DNA of 64,000 bases. Source: Symsagittifera roscoffensis (Eukaryota; Xenacoelomorpha; Acoela; Convolutidae). Where the stretch lies: contig NC_087069.1 in assembly GCF_963678635.1 (NCBI RefSeq), positions 5,751,472-5,815,471 of the forward strand, given 5' to 3'. Made by a program: the position numbers and the translations under genes. Below are positions 14,681 through 26,123 of the stretch, in pieces (position 1 is the first letter of the stretch; each line of letters opens with the position of its first letter). Under the pieces are notes generated by a model. That model was not told where the DNA came from and did no database searches. It was given only the letters and a program-made list of their open reading frames with translations.

Positions 14681-17289
14681 GTATATCAGGGTCAATTTGA
14701 GTAGACAGAGTCAACACATGATCATATCAGGGTCGATTTCATTCAACAGTGTCACCCTCCATACATGGGTTTATCAGGGTCGATTTGAGTAGACAGAGTC
14801 GACACATGATCATATCAGGTTCGGTTTATTCAACAGTATCGACAAATGAGCAAATCAGGGTCAATTCGAAAGAGTCGACACAAGGGTATATCAGGGTCAA
14901 TCAATGTCGATATATCAGGGTCAATCAATGAGCAGATCAGGGTCAATCAATGAGCAGATTATGGTTAATTCCAGTCAACAGAGTCAACACATGTTAATAT
15001 CAGGTTCAATTTCAGTGGACAGTGTCGACGCATGAGCATATCAGAGTATATTTTTTTCGACAGAGTCGACACATGAAAAATCAGGCTGAATCAGAGTCGA
15101 CAGAGTCGACACATGAGCCAAACAAGATCAATTCTATTAGACAGAGGTGACACATGAGCCTATCAGTGTCGATTTGAGTCGACATAGTCGACACATGAGC
15201 AGATCAGGGTGAGTTTCGTTCGACAGAGTCGACATATGGGTTTATCAGGGTCATTTTGAGTCGACACATGATCATATCAGGGTCGATTTATTTAGACAGA
15301 TCGAAACATGAGCCAATCAGGGTCAATCACAGTCAACAGAGTCGACACATGAGCCAAACGGGGTCAACTTCTTTTGACAGAGTCGAAACCTGAGCAGATC
15401 AGGGTTAATTTCAGTCAACAGAGTTGACAAATGTTCACATCAGGGTCAAAGTCAGTGGACAGTGTCGACCCATGAGCATATCAGAGTCAATTTCTTTCGA
15501 CAAAGTCGACAAATGGGTATATCAGGCTAAATCAGAGTCGACAGAGTCGACACATGAGCCAAACAGGGTCAATTGTATTCGACAGAGTCGACACATGATC
15601 ATATCAGGGTCGATTTGAGTCGACAGGGTCGACACATGGGCAGATCAGGATGAATTTCGTTCGACAGAGTCGACACATGAGCCAAACAGGGTCAATCAAG
15701 GTCAACACAGTCGACATATGAAGCGACCATGATCAAACGCAGTCAACAATTTTGCAACCAGTGACAATCAGGTTCGGTAAAAGTCGACAGCATCGACACA
15801 TGAGCCAATCAGGGCCAATTTCAGTCAACACAGTCGACACATGAGCATATCAGGGTTAATTTCAGTCATCAGAGTCGACACATGTTCATATCAGGGTCAA
15901 ATTCAGTGGACGGTGTCGACCCATGAGCATATCAGAGTCAATTTTTTCGACAGAGTCGACACATGTGTATATCAGGCTCAATCAGAGTCGACAGAGTCGA
16001 CACATGAAACAAATAGGATCAATTGTATTCGACAGAGTCGACACATGATCATATCATGGTCGATTTGAGTCGACAGAGTCGACACATGAGCAGATCAGGA
16101 TGAATTTCGTTCGACAGAGTCAACACATGAGTTTATTAATTTTTAATATTAATTTTCAATATAAATAACCTGCCCAAAAAAGCAAAATGCTTGCTAATTT
16201 CGTACCCAATCTTCCTACTTACACGAAACCTTGAAGGCCACTTTTATCACAGCTCTTGCAGATTATTACAGAAAATGAATAAAAGCAGATAGGTTAATTC
16301 ATCAAACGCTGTGATTGATTGTTCATTTTACAAAACTTTTATCAGAAATTTTTAAAATCATTTAAAATCACCGGAGGGCTGTAGATGAGTGCAGATGATT
16401 GTTGGTTCAACGTAGATTCTGGTTGACGATATTCTGGTTGATGATGGTATATAAAGATGACGTAAAAAGAGTGAGAATCAAACAAGATCTAAAAGTAAAC
16501 AATAGATTAGTAGCTTTGGGGGACTTTTTACCCTAAATTGGGTCAAAAACTGCAGCCCTATAATGTGAAAGCTATTGGACAACGCAGAGTATGATGCAAT
16601 GAGACCACCAAAAAGAGCAAATTGAAACATCATTTCGTTCGTAATAATAACTGAACGATCCGGAATTCTCCTTGCTAAACTACCTCTTTTCCCTCCCCCA
16701 CAACCCCACACCCCCTCCAACCCGCCTCCACGTCATGATAACCTTAAATATTTGGGCTAGGCCTCTGACTAGTTAACTAAAAAAATGTCACCTACAACTT
16801 ACAAGAAGGTCACGCTCAGAACAATTTTAAATAACAAAGCTGTCAGATTTTTTTCCCGAGAAATCAGGGTCAGAGAGTCGACACATGAGCAGATCCCCGG
16901 GTGAATTTTTTTTCTACAGAGTCGACACTTGGGTTTATCAGGGTCGATTTCATGCGACAGGGTAGAAACCTGAGCATATCAGGATCGATCAAGTTCGAAA
17001 CAGACGACACATGAAGCGATCCTGATCAAACGCAGTCAACAATTTCGACACCAGGGACAATCAGGGTCAATCACAGTCGACAGAGTCAACACATGATCCA
17101 ATCAGGGTCAATTTCATTTGACAGATCATATCAGGGTCGGTTTTTGTCGACAGAGTCAACACATGAGCATATAAGTGTCAATTTCATTCAACAGAGTCGA
17201 CACATAAGCAGATCAGAGTTAATTTTAGTCAACAGAGTCGACAAACGTTCATATCACAGTCATTTTCTTCCGACAGAGTCGACAAATGG
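14681..17289. repeat. 2.6-kb higher-order repeat, copy 4
   Basis: This copy is about 2609 bp and its layout is closest to copy 1, because it retains the CAAGGGTATATC version near 14881. It is the last complete copy before the array degenerates. Confidence 0.85.
16137..16863. repeat. Non-satellite segment captured in the satellite (copy 4)
   Basis: This is nearly identical to the other copies. It has AGAAATTTTTAAAATC where the others have AGAAATGTTTAAAATC near 16345. Confidence 0.85.
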
Positions 17290-17700
17290 GTATATCAGGG
17301 TCCTTTTGGGTCGACAGAATCGAGACATGATTATATTAGGGTCGATTTCATGCGATAGAGTCAAAACATGAGCATATCTTCGCCGATTTCAGTCGACAGT
17401 GTCAACATATGAGCCAATCAGGTTCGATCACAGTCGACAGAGTCCACACATGATCACATCAGGGTCGATTTCATTCGACAGGGTCGACACATGTGTTTAT
17501 CAGGGTCCTTTTGGGTCGACAGAATCGAGACATGATTATATTAGGGTCGATTTCATGCGATAGAGTCAAAACATGAGCATATCTTCGCCGATTTCAGTCG
17601 ACAGTGTCAACATATGAGCCAATCAGGTTCGATCACAGTCGACAGAGTCCACACATGATCACATCAGGGTCGATTTCATTCGACAGGGTCGACACATGGG
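17290..17700. repeat. 204-bp tandem duplication at the array edge
   Basis: A five-unit block starting TTTATCAGGGTCCTTTTGGG at 17292 is repeated at 17496, about 204 bp later, with almost no differences. It is the last clear higher-order event before the satellite becomes unrecognisable near 17860. Confidence 0.8.
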
Positions 17701-17860
17701 TTTATCAGTGTTGATTTTATTCGACAGTGTCGATACATGAGCATAGCAGGGTCGATTTCATTCGACAGAGTCGACACATGGGTATATCAGAGTCAATCAA
17801 TGTCGGCAGAGTTGATACAGTTTGACAGAACGACAGACTATTTGTTCAACTGCGAAACAT

Positions 17861-18849
17861 GAGTCAACTGGTGTCTAATTTGTTGCTTTCTTTTGCACGG
17901 AAATTTCAAAATTTTAAGTATCAAAGAATCGATTGTGGTCAATTTTAGATTGACTTGAACACCAATTTTTAACACAAAACGAAAGAATAGAAGATCTTAA
18001 AACAGTTTAACATTATAAAACAAAAATACAGAATCCCAATTCAGTCGAAAGAAATTGGCTCATCTAATGAAATTATGAATCAAAAACAAAGTGATTACAC
18101 TTTGAAGAAAACCTTTTTTTTCATGAAATTAGTTTTTTTTAAATACGATAACAAAAAATACCTACTGAGATCTTCATTGATTTTAAGCCTTCAAAAATTC
18201 AAATTTTTTAAAATCAATTCAAGGTAGTCACGGATTATGATACTCATACACTATGGCTAACTTAGACATCAAAGTTAACGAGATCCGGAAACTTCGCCAA
18301 CAATGACCAAAGTCAGCCAGAGTGAGCCCCAGATGACAAAGGTTGAACAGAATCCAATCATGTTCAACCTATCCTATCTATACAATCTTAGTATGTTTTA
18401 CAATAAATTAGTATTCCGAATTTTGCTATCAAAAATTTTCTTAAGTGATTCTTTTTAAAAAAAGTTGTTTTGTTGACAATTTATAATATTAAAAACCAAA
18501 TTGAGCGACATATTTTTGTGAATAACTTTTTGAACTACTAGTAGCTTTTCTCATTCAATTTAAGCTTGAAATAAAATATTTTCAGCAATTAGTTAAATTA
18601 CGTCTTATTTGAAATCTCAAATATTCAGCAAGTAATCTATAAATCAACATATTAATTTCATGAAATAAACTTGAAAAGGTTTCGGTGATTGCAGAAGAAT
18701 ATATGTCTCAAATTAGTTCCAATCAATCTTTTGTTGTTAGTTAATGTTCTTCTATAGATATTCTGTGCGTTAGCTTCAATTCAATTGAACTTTTCAATTG
18801 CAAGAGCAAGTGTACTTGCAATCTTCGCTCGTCTTAGTTTGTCCTCCAT
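17861..18849. other. Non-coding AT-rich stretch
   Basis: No gene, RNA or recognisable repeat is visible between the satellite edge and the fibrinogen-related terminal exon. This stretch would hold the 3' untranslated region of that minus-strand gene. Confidence 0.5.
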
Positions 18850-19196
18850 TCAACCGACACGAATCATTCTCATCTCACTGGATGAAAGCATTGTCCATCG
18901 ATCACCATCATCTATCTTATAAAATGCCATTTGATGCCAGTCTATTGCATCTGAAGTGGACCTTCTTCCATTCAGATTTACTTCATGACAATTTCTGTAC
19001 CACCAACCGCCTCCCCCATACCGTAGAGCACAGTTGCCACTACGTGTGTCTTGATCTCTGTCAGTCGTTGTGAAAGCCATTCCGTTGTGATAATCAAGGC
19101 CATTATTAGTACCAGTGGTGTTGCGCATATTTTCACTCTTTGCCACCATTGTGCCGAAAGATATTTCGTAAAAGGGAGCGGGTTGGATCTTGAAGT
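18850..19196 (-). CDS. Fibrinogen-related domain protein, terminal exon
   Basis: This is the C-terminal half of a fibrinogen-related (FReD) domain, a secreted lectin-like fold found in ficolins, tenascins and angiopoietins. Reading the minus strand after a GTGTTTTAG acceptor, it encodes the characteristic run: HNGMAFTTTDRDQD (calcium-site region), NCALRYGGGGWWYRNC (conserved cysteine pair and GGWWY), NLNG, AIDWH, and a SSSEMRMIR end followed shortly by TGA at 18850. It begins in phase with the exon at 21583-21802, whose last base completes the first codon. Family ligands are usually acetylated sugars or protein partners, but the ligand here cannot be told. The product is partial because upstream exons were not found. 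Confidence 0.88.
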
Positions 19197-19843
19197 CTAA
19201 AACACAGCAAATTTATCCCCTTCGAATTACGCTTAAAATTTTTTCACCCGAAAATGCACAGATGATTTTTGTTGAAAGACCGCAAATTAAGATCGCTTGT
19301 ACCAGGCGATACCCTGACAATTCTGACTGGCCTTTATCTGCAGAACTCATGTTTTTGTTATATTTTTGAATGTAAAGGACAAAGTGACATAATTCTCATT
19401 CAGTAACAAAATATTTGTAGCAATTACATTGCCGTTTTTCCTTTTTTTGCTTTTCAAACCGAAAAACTGTTCGAAGTCATAAACAGTACCAAACTTTTGA
19501 AACTCAATAAAATTTTCAAAAATGATCTTTATAAGGAAAATAAATTTAATTAATCAGGCATTGATCAAGGCATACATAAACATGAAATACAAAAAAGGCG
19601 GTTTCAGCGTTGTTGAAAAACCTTATGTCAGAGAAATGGAAAAAAGTTTAATTTATCCAGGACTAAGTTCTGCGCACAAACATTTTTTGGAATTGTTTGT
19701 TGGAGTACTATAGTTTTTTTGCTAGTGAAAAAGAATCAAAAAATTTCGGGGCATTTTCGAAACTCAAGTTCTTTGAAAATTTAAAAACACCATTTTAGCA
19801 AAAGGTATCATGTTTGTTTGACTAGTATTTTCTATAAACTTAT

Positions 19844-20120
19844 TTCATGAAACCGTTTGATGAGCATTTTCGGTCTATGGTGGTCAAGCCGGGGATAGCA
19901 GGTTTGGAAAACACTTTGCGCATAAAACAAATTTTCTGACCCAGGTTGAAAAACGATATTGCCTTAGTTCATGAAACCGTAGTTCATATAGACTTAGTTC
20001 ATGAAACCGATTGATTAGCATTTTCGGTCTATGGTGGTCAAGGCGAGGTTAGCAGATTTGGAAAACATTTTTGCGCATAAAACCAATTTTTTGACACAGG
20101 TTGAAAAACGATATTGACTT
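19844..20120. repeat. Diverged tandem duplication in the FReD intron
   Basis: A block beginning TTCATGAAACCG and including GCATTTTCGGTCTATGGTGG is repeated about 154 bp later, at 19844 and 19998. The copies have diverged moderately. It lies wholly inside the 2.4-kb intron. Confidence 0.8.
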
Positions 20121-21582
20121 AAACTCTAAGCATGAAAGTTAACCCATTTACGAGCTTTTTAACCAAAACATTAGGGTTTCAAAAGGGCTAGTATGATCAA
20201 TTAGCAATTACATCGTCATTAAAGTTTAGTAAATGCAGCCAATTATTTTTCCATATTTTAAATAACATAGAATATTGTTGAAAATTCGGAAAAATAAAAT
20301 AATTTTTTTAATCACTCAATTTTCGACGCAAAAACTGGGCGTTTCGATTGAAGTTTTGTTTGGCCGTTTGAAAACTATTGTTGTCCGGGGCCCAAATTTT
20401 AAGAAATTGCACCTATGATAAATTTTTGTGAGTTATAGAGGATTTGAAATTTGAAATAATGGCCAACTTGATAATATAAAAACTTTTCTCGATAATATAA
20501 GAGTCTTTCATATTAATTTTTTTTTAAATATTGAATCGCAATTTTGAAGACTTCGATGAAAAATGAGAGAATCCAAGAGGGTTTTCAGAAGTCAATTCGG
20601 ATTTTCACGGTAGAAAATTGATTCATTGCCAGAAAAGTAGTTTTTTGCCAGAAAAATTGGTTCAAATAGATTTTTTGAAGTATTGAAATCTACCAAAAAC
20701 TCAAGAAAATTACTCAATTATGATTTTTGCTGAAACTTTAGCAACATTTCAACCAAAAAACTCCATGAGAGCTTCAGAGAGCTAGAGCCACTTTAAAAAA
20801 GTGTAAATCTAAAGGTTGCCGCAAAATGTAAGGTGGAATAATTCGCAGCCTATACAAATATCATTTTTTATCAATGTTCTGGGCGGAATTTTGTCATGCA
20901 AATGAACAGATAGAAAAAAAATCAAATTTATCAGGAACTATTTTTGGTTCAGCAAATGTACATTTTTCTTATACTTAAAGATTCTGGAATTTTTTCAGGT
21001 CAAACATTGCAAAATTCAATTGAAAAGTTTGAGTTATATTTTTATTTCCAACTTTCTCTGTTGTTTGATAGTCTACAAAATCTGAAAGTTATGTGAAGAT
21101 ACACTGTTTCAAATGAGTTCAAAAAAGCAGATAAAATTCAATTCAAATTGATTAGTTCGATTAGTTTGTTACCAAAATCTGTATAAATTTAAAACCAAAA
21201 AAATGCCAAAAAATGGATTTTAAAACCGAATGAAACTAGTTTTTGTATTTGTTTTTTGAATCAAACTAAATCAATTTTGAGTTGATTCATAGCAAACTTT
21301 TTTTAAGTATGAATCTGTATAAAAAAGATTGCAGTCTCTTTCATAATAGAATTCTTAATCCAAGCAGTTGTTTTCAACATTTTTATTATCTTGTTTAGAC
21401 AGTTAGTTTTAAAATACTTTACGTTGCACTGAGATCAAAACATCTATTTAAAAGTGCGATTTATTTTGACAATGCCCTTTTTGTTGATTGAAAAAAATTT
21501 GCGGGTGTTTTCTTGATATTTGTTTCTCATTTTAAATAATTTAATTGAAAGCTGTGTAATGATGACTGTTTGCTTAGTTTAC

Positions 21583-21802
21583 CTGACCATTCGCCCCAAA
21601 AAAGTGTATTGTCAGAGAAATTGCGCATCGAAACTCGAAGGTTCCATCTTCCTTTTTGTGTAAACCTGTGCATTCTGTTCAACCCCAGCCACATATCTCC
21701 AGGTCCGAAAAAGTCTCCAAAACCTGCTTCATACTCCTCAAAATTGCGGTTGAATAAAATGTCAAAGTGTTTCCGCCTCTGTAAAACTATCTCCTGTTCC
21801 AG
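21583..21802 (-). CDS. Fibrinogen-related domain protein, internal exon
   Basis: This 220-nt exon lies between a CCATTTCAG acceptor and a GTAAAC donor on the minus strand. It encodes the N-terminal part of the FReD domain: VLQRRKHFDILFNRNFEEYE, AGFGDFFGPGDMWLGLNRMH, RFTQKGRWNLRVSM, ending FWGEWS. These match the family landmarks QRR, F.R.F.EY..GFGD, WLGL..IH and LRV. It ends with one base of a split codon, and the next exon (19196 downward) supplies the other two, so the two exons join without a frame break across a 2,386-bp intron. Exons for the signal peptide and domain start must lie further upstream and may be in the gap at 22263-22462. Confidence 0.88.
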
Positions 21803-23264
21803 CTGAAATGGGGGTCAACTTAAAAACTATCATCCCTTTCAAGAATTGGAGTAACTTTTTTTGTAATTAGATTTTTCGATAAATCAGAAAGCTGCAGAAA
21901 TTGAATTATATATAGAACTCTCTAGGGCAAAATTACAGCTGTTATTTATAGGGGGGCTTCTTTGTAGTAGATATCATAGAGAGGTTGACTGCTAAGTAGA
22001 ACCTGAAGTGCTGCATCACTAAGACAATGAAATTCCTCTCATTCCTTTAATGGGTCTTTTTTGTTTTACTGCCCAAAATTATCAGAAGGTTTAATATGTA
22101 ATTTTCTGACTAAAAATCAGTTCAGAGTCTGTTCAGATTCCGTTGCAATATAACTAATTTTAGTCAATCAGATTAAAAACCTCGAATATTATCGACAAAA
22201 CACCAAAAAAACATCAACTTCAGCCGTATAACAAAAAAGACCCGCTTTCCGCTTTTAATAGCNNNNNNNNNNNNNNNNNNNNNNNNNNNNNNNNNNNNNN
22301 NNNNNNNNNNNNNNNNNNNNNNNNNNNNNNNNNNNNNNNNNNNNNNNNNNNNNNNNNNNNNNNNNNNNNNNNNNNNNNNNNNNNNNNNNNNNNNNNNNNN
22401 NNNNNNNNNNNNNNNNNNNNNNNNNNNNNNNNNNNNNNNNNNNNNNNNNNNNNNNNNNNNNNCCTACTCGTTTGAGACCAGAAAGTGTATAAAGTTAGTT
22501 AACTTTTTCTAATTGTGATAACTTTCAAATTGCTTTCTTGAATATCAGCCATAGTGATTTATAGCTCTTTTGATTGTGGTGAAGACCCCTTTTTTGAAGA
22601 AACCTCAGTTAAAGTTTAAGCTATAATACTGTTTTTTAGTCATTTTGATGTTGTTTCCATTTAGCATCAATTTTTAAGTTTATTTTAAAACGAAAAGCTA
22701 ACCTCAGTTATGATTCACTTATGGATCGAAATTGACGGAACATCAAATGCTTAAGATATGATCGGTTGCAAATTGGTTTGCAATGAGAATTAGAATTATA
22801 TAGTTTAATTATTTGAACTGATTCTGATTTCATGTAAAAGTCATGAATCATCACGAAATCCACCTGAATTTTGTCACTATTTGTATGAAGTGATGTTGAT
22901 TCGTGCTAACAATTTGGAAACAGTTAAACCATTTCTCTTATAGAGAAGATCACTAAAACTGATTCTCTTTATGTTTTTGAAAGTAAATAACTATAGAAGT
23001 AAACATATTCCGAATCGGCAGCTTTCATGAGGTAATTTACGATAAATTTTTGCGAAACCGTCATTAGTTCGGTAGTTTTTAAAAAATGGTTGATTATGAT
23101 TGTTTTTTTTCCACAGCTTTTTAATGTTTGTGATTCTTCGTTTTTGATACCCGCTACTTTGCATAAACACCACAAACTCAATGGACTGTTCACTGATAGC
23201 GTGTTTAAAATCAGTTTGATTTCATTGTTTATCATTAATTGTTCCTCTATTCCACCCAATACGA
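21803..23264. other. Non-coding stretch around the first gap
   Basis: No gene is recognised on either strand apart from the gap itself. A 96-codon minus-strand open frame at 22969-23259 has no recognisable motif and AT-rich codons, so I do not call it a gene. Missing 5' exons of the fibrinogen-related gene would be expected here or further on. Confidence 0.4.
22263..22462. other. Assembly gap (200 N)
   Basis: This is a run of exactly 200 undetermined bases. The round number suggests a placeholder of unknown true size. Confidence 0.99.
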
Positions 23265-23380
23265 AGTAAGGTTTTAAGAAGTTTGGTTCAAAACTGTTAG
23301 TTTGTTCGCCATTCCAAATTTCTTTGCATTATGAAAAAATAAAACTAGTTTTTGAATTGAAATTGAAAGTGGGAAATGCC
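23265..23380. repeat. Family B MITE-like fragment
   Basis: The sequence includes GTTCGCCATTCCAAATTTC and TGCATTATGA, which correspond to the inner part of the MITE at 36017-36232 in opposite orientation. Termini are not intact. Confidence 0.5.
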
Positions 23381-23777
23381 GTTGTCTTTTAGCCAATCAC
23401 TTCTAGCTCTTTTTTTTTCATTTTCCTTCAAAATTAAACGAACTCGTCAAAAGAACCAAACAATTTACATCGCCACTGCAATTGCCAGTCTAGTTACACC
23501 ATCTTTTTTGTTTTTGTTTTTTCACCTTTTCGATCTATATCCCGCAGGTGCTTCCTTCTCTATTCTCAAGCTTCCTCAGTTTCTGACATAATTTGGAATA
23601 AACAGGTAAGGATTGGGGAAAACTTTTTTCAATAAGAACTGTTATACGGAGCAGTACGCACCTCACATACCCTCAAACACATCGTGTGCGTGAGGTTCCG
23701 ACATGAATGAGTAGAATATATGAGATGGAAGCATCGCAGAATGAGAGCTGGTGTAGGCCCCCCGCTACTCATGTTTT

Positions 23778-23937
23778 GGCTCATTTTAGGTGAGCATCAT
23801 TTTTACGGTGTACCTTGTGATTTTACAAGGTTACTAATCAAGACCAAATGTGTTTTTCATCGCCTAATTAGTCTGTATGTCAGTTTCTATATTAATCAGA
23901 CAATATGAACAAAATTCTATTTGAAAAGGGAAAAGCC
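23778..23937 (-). mobile_element. Family A MITE, degenerate copy
   Basis: This is about 160 bp bounded by GGCTCATTTTAGG and GGGAAAAGCC. Internal blocks AGCATCATTTTTA, TGATTTTACAAGGTT and GTCTGTATGTCA match the reverse complement of the intact copy at 33747-33946. The flanking 8-mers agree only partly. Confidence 0.65.
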
Positions 23938-24329
23938 ATTTTTTTCAGCTCTTTCTGGTTATTTTGGACTTCAAACTTAGAACCAATCATGTCCTTTTGC
24001 CAAGAACCTGCACTGGAGTTCCATGGATAACAGTCGATTAAATTTGATTTTCGTTGTCAGTGTCCATAACAATAAAAAATAATCGATTACAATCAATTCA
24101 AAATGATTTATTTTGCTATTAATTAACAGAGCATTAAAATCCTTTGTAAGCCAATCATAATAGTTTTTTTTTCATTTTATTGAATTGCGAAGTTCAACTG
24201 ACTTAAAGTGTTTCCTACGTTTTAAACATAAGTTGGTTATTCGTTCACTCTTACCTTTTTTCTGCGCGACTTTGATTTTTAATACTGTTACTGTGACTTT
24301 TTGTTACTAATATTTGAATTAAACCAAAC

Positions 24330-24510
24330 CCCCAACCTGAACAACTACCCCCTCCCCCATCTGATCAACCCCTCCCTCTCCACCACCACATGAGCCACCC
24401 CCACCCCCTGAACCAAACCCCCCCACCAGTGAAGCAGCCCCCCTACAAGCTGATTTAGGCGTTCGTGCGTGCGTGCGTGTGTGTATGTGTGTGTGTTGTT
24501 AGGGGGCGGG
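24330..24510. repeat. C-rich and GT-rich low-complexity tract
   Basis: C-rich runs (24330-24450) are followed by a CGTG/GTGT microsatellite at about 24464-24500. Confidence 0.85.
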
Positions 24511-24542
24511 CTGTTTGGGTCAGGTGGGGGTGGGATGAGGTC

Positions 24543-25028
24543 GTGGTTCGGGTGGTGGTCAATAAAGTTGAGTTTTTTGTCATATCTATAAAAGTGAAAC
24601 AGGATATGTTGAAACGGGGTGGGCAAAAGGAGAAACGGTGTGGGGATGTAAGGGGCTAAGGGTCAAACATATGGAGGGTAGAAGTTAACCGATTCAATTT
24701 GCAATTCTAGAAAGTTAGATTTAGAAATGAAGTAGACCATGCACTCGTTGTGCCAACTTTCAGCATAACAAAATTGATAAATGCAGAAATTCTTGCAAAT
24801 TTTTGCACAATGCAAAACAAAAATAAAAATTTCCATTTCAGGTGATTTCTAACTGTTATATAATCCATTATAATGGGTATTAAATAATTTACAATGCATT
24901 TTGATTTTGCAGGGAACCGATTTTTATTGGGGAATCGTTTTTTAAACTTTTTTTGATGCGGATAATCTAACTGAGTATTCACTCGTTCCAACTCTGTGTA
25001 TGTCTATTTGATGAAGCTGCCTCTTGAA
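24543..25028. repeat. Segmental duplication, copy 1 (empty site)
   Basis: This copy runs from GGTTCGGGTGGTGGTCAAT to AAGCTGCCTCTTGAAAG and matches 25114-25801 over its whole length at moderate identity. At about 24685-24693 it reads GAAGTTAACCG without interruption, where copy 2 holds a MITE, so it shows the pre-insertion state. Confidence 0.8.
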
Positions 25029-25113
25029 AGTCATTGTCTATAAAATTCAGTGTCTACATCGCGTTTTTGTCAGTGTCTATAAAAGTGAAAAATAATGGAT
25101 CAGAATGTTAACT

Positions 25114-25801
25114 ACGGTTCGGGTGGTGATCATTAAATTTGAGTTTTTTTGTCAGTGTGTATACAAATAAAAATAGGGATGGTGAAAGGGTGAAGGCAAA
25201 GGAGCAAACGGTGGGACGCGGGATGTAAAGGTCCAAAGGCGAAGTATTAGAGGGGGGGATGTTAACGTGCTCTTTTTCCTTTTCCCCCCACCTCACGCGA
25301 GCATCATTTTTATGTTCTAACAAGTGATTTTACAAGGTTGATTATACCGAAAAAGTATTGTTTTATCTGCATGTCAATTTTCATGACACTCGAACAATGT
25401 GAACAGTAATTTTATATATGAAAATTTGGAGATGGGGGAAAAGAGCCGGTTAACGGATTTTTTGCAGTTTTAGAAAGTTTAGGTTTAGAAATGGTGTAAG
25501 CCGTGCACTCGCTGGTCCAAAATTCCCCATTACTAATTTTGATAAAAGCAGAAACTCTTGCAATTTTGCACGACGCGAAACAAAAAAAAGGTACGAAATC
25601 TATTTTAAGGTGATTTTCTAATTATTATAAAATCCATTATGATGGATATCAAATAAATTACAATGCATTATGTTTTTGCAGGAAAACAATTTTTACATGG
25701 GAATCGATTTTTTTTAAATTTTAATTAATGCGGCTAATATAGCTAAACATTCACTCATTCTAACTCTGTATATCTCTATTTGATAAAGCTGCCTCTTGAA
25801 T
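25114..25801. repeat. Segmental duplication, copy 2 (MITE-filled)
   Basis: This copy runs from GGTTCGGGTGGTGATCATT to AAGCTGCCTCTTGAA. It matches copy 1 except for the 180-bp MITE at 25268-25447, which splits the GTTAAC site. Confidence 0.8.
25268..25447 (-). mobile_element. Family A MITE, reverse orientation
   Basis: This 180-bp element has ends (T)GCTCTTTTTCCTTTTCCCC and GGGGGAAAAGAGCC. It is flanked by TGTTAACG on the left and GGTTAACG on the right, an 8-bp target duplication with one mismatch. Its interior is the reverse complement of the copy at 33747. Confidence 0.82.
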
Positions 25802-25911
25802 TTAGCTCTTCAAATTCTCTGTTACTCTCTAACTGTTAATGATTTGATTTTGCTGTTGTCTCATCATGAATATCATTCTGGTCACAGTAATCCTTGTCAC
25901 ACCTCGTTTGC

Positions 25912-25992
25912 ATAAAACCATTTAGAAACATTTAAACTTATACATATATTGCATAAAAATCATTTAGAACCATTTAAACTTTTACATATATT
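25912..25992. repeat. Two-copy 41-bp tandem repeat
   Basis: CATTTAGAAACATTTAAACT followed by TATACATATATTG is repeated once with few changes. It is not related to the satellite. Confidence 0.75.
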
Positions 25993-26023
25993 GTAAGAAC
26001 AACACTTGCATTCAAAGTTTTTT

Positions 26024-26123
26024 GGCTCTTTTTCCTTTCCCCCCACCTGCAAATTTTTGTTTTCGAAGTTACTGTTCCCTTCGTCCGGTTGTCATGAAAA
26101 TTGACATACAGACTATTTAGGCT
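26024..26123 (+). mobile_element. Family A MITE, left half (split by LTR element)
   Basis: This half starts GGCTCTTTTTCCTTTCCCCC after AGTTTTTT (26016-26023) and contains the family blocks TGCAAATTTTTG, TTGTCATGAAAATTGACAT and CAGACTA. It stops at AGGCT (26119-26123), where the LTR retrotransposon begins. The right half resumes at 32429. Confidence 0.88.

Larger units (their letters stand above)
1..17860. repeat. 41-bp satellite array with higher-order repeats
   Basis: Nearly the whole stretch is degenerate tandem copies of a ~41-bp unit containing GTCGACACATGAGCCAATCA followed by GGGTCAAT and a TTTGACAGA or CAGTCGACAGA tail. In the first ~6 kb three subtypes alternate: one with AATCACAGTCGACAGA, one with a T-rich middle and TTTGACAGA, and one with GAGCATATCTGCGTCGATTTC. 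From about 6.6 kb to the end the units have a different flavour (ATGATCATATCAGGGTCGATTT and GGGTTTATCAGGGTC). The array enters the window already in progress and fades out by about 17860. Apparent open frames in it are explained by the unit, which lacks stops in three plus-strand frames. It is not protein coding. The position relative to centromere or telomere is unknown. Confidence 0.95.

Noticed and set aside
1319-17371. Many 60-133 codon open frames within the satellite (for example 3158-3373, 11698-12099)
   Set aside because: They are by-products of a repeat unit with few stops. The same unit is read in all three frames, they repeat with the array, and none has a start or composition typical of a gene.
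1-17860. CRISPR-like array
   Set aside because: The units are tandem and diverge along their whole length, with no constant repeat and unique spacers. The setting is eukaryotic.
22969-23259. 96-codon minus-strand frame as a 5' exon of the fibrinogen-related gene
   Set aside because: It lacks any fibrinogen landmark or clear signal peptide.
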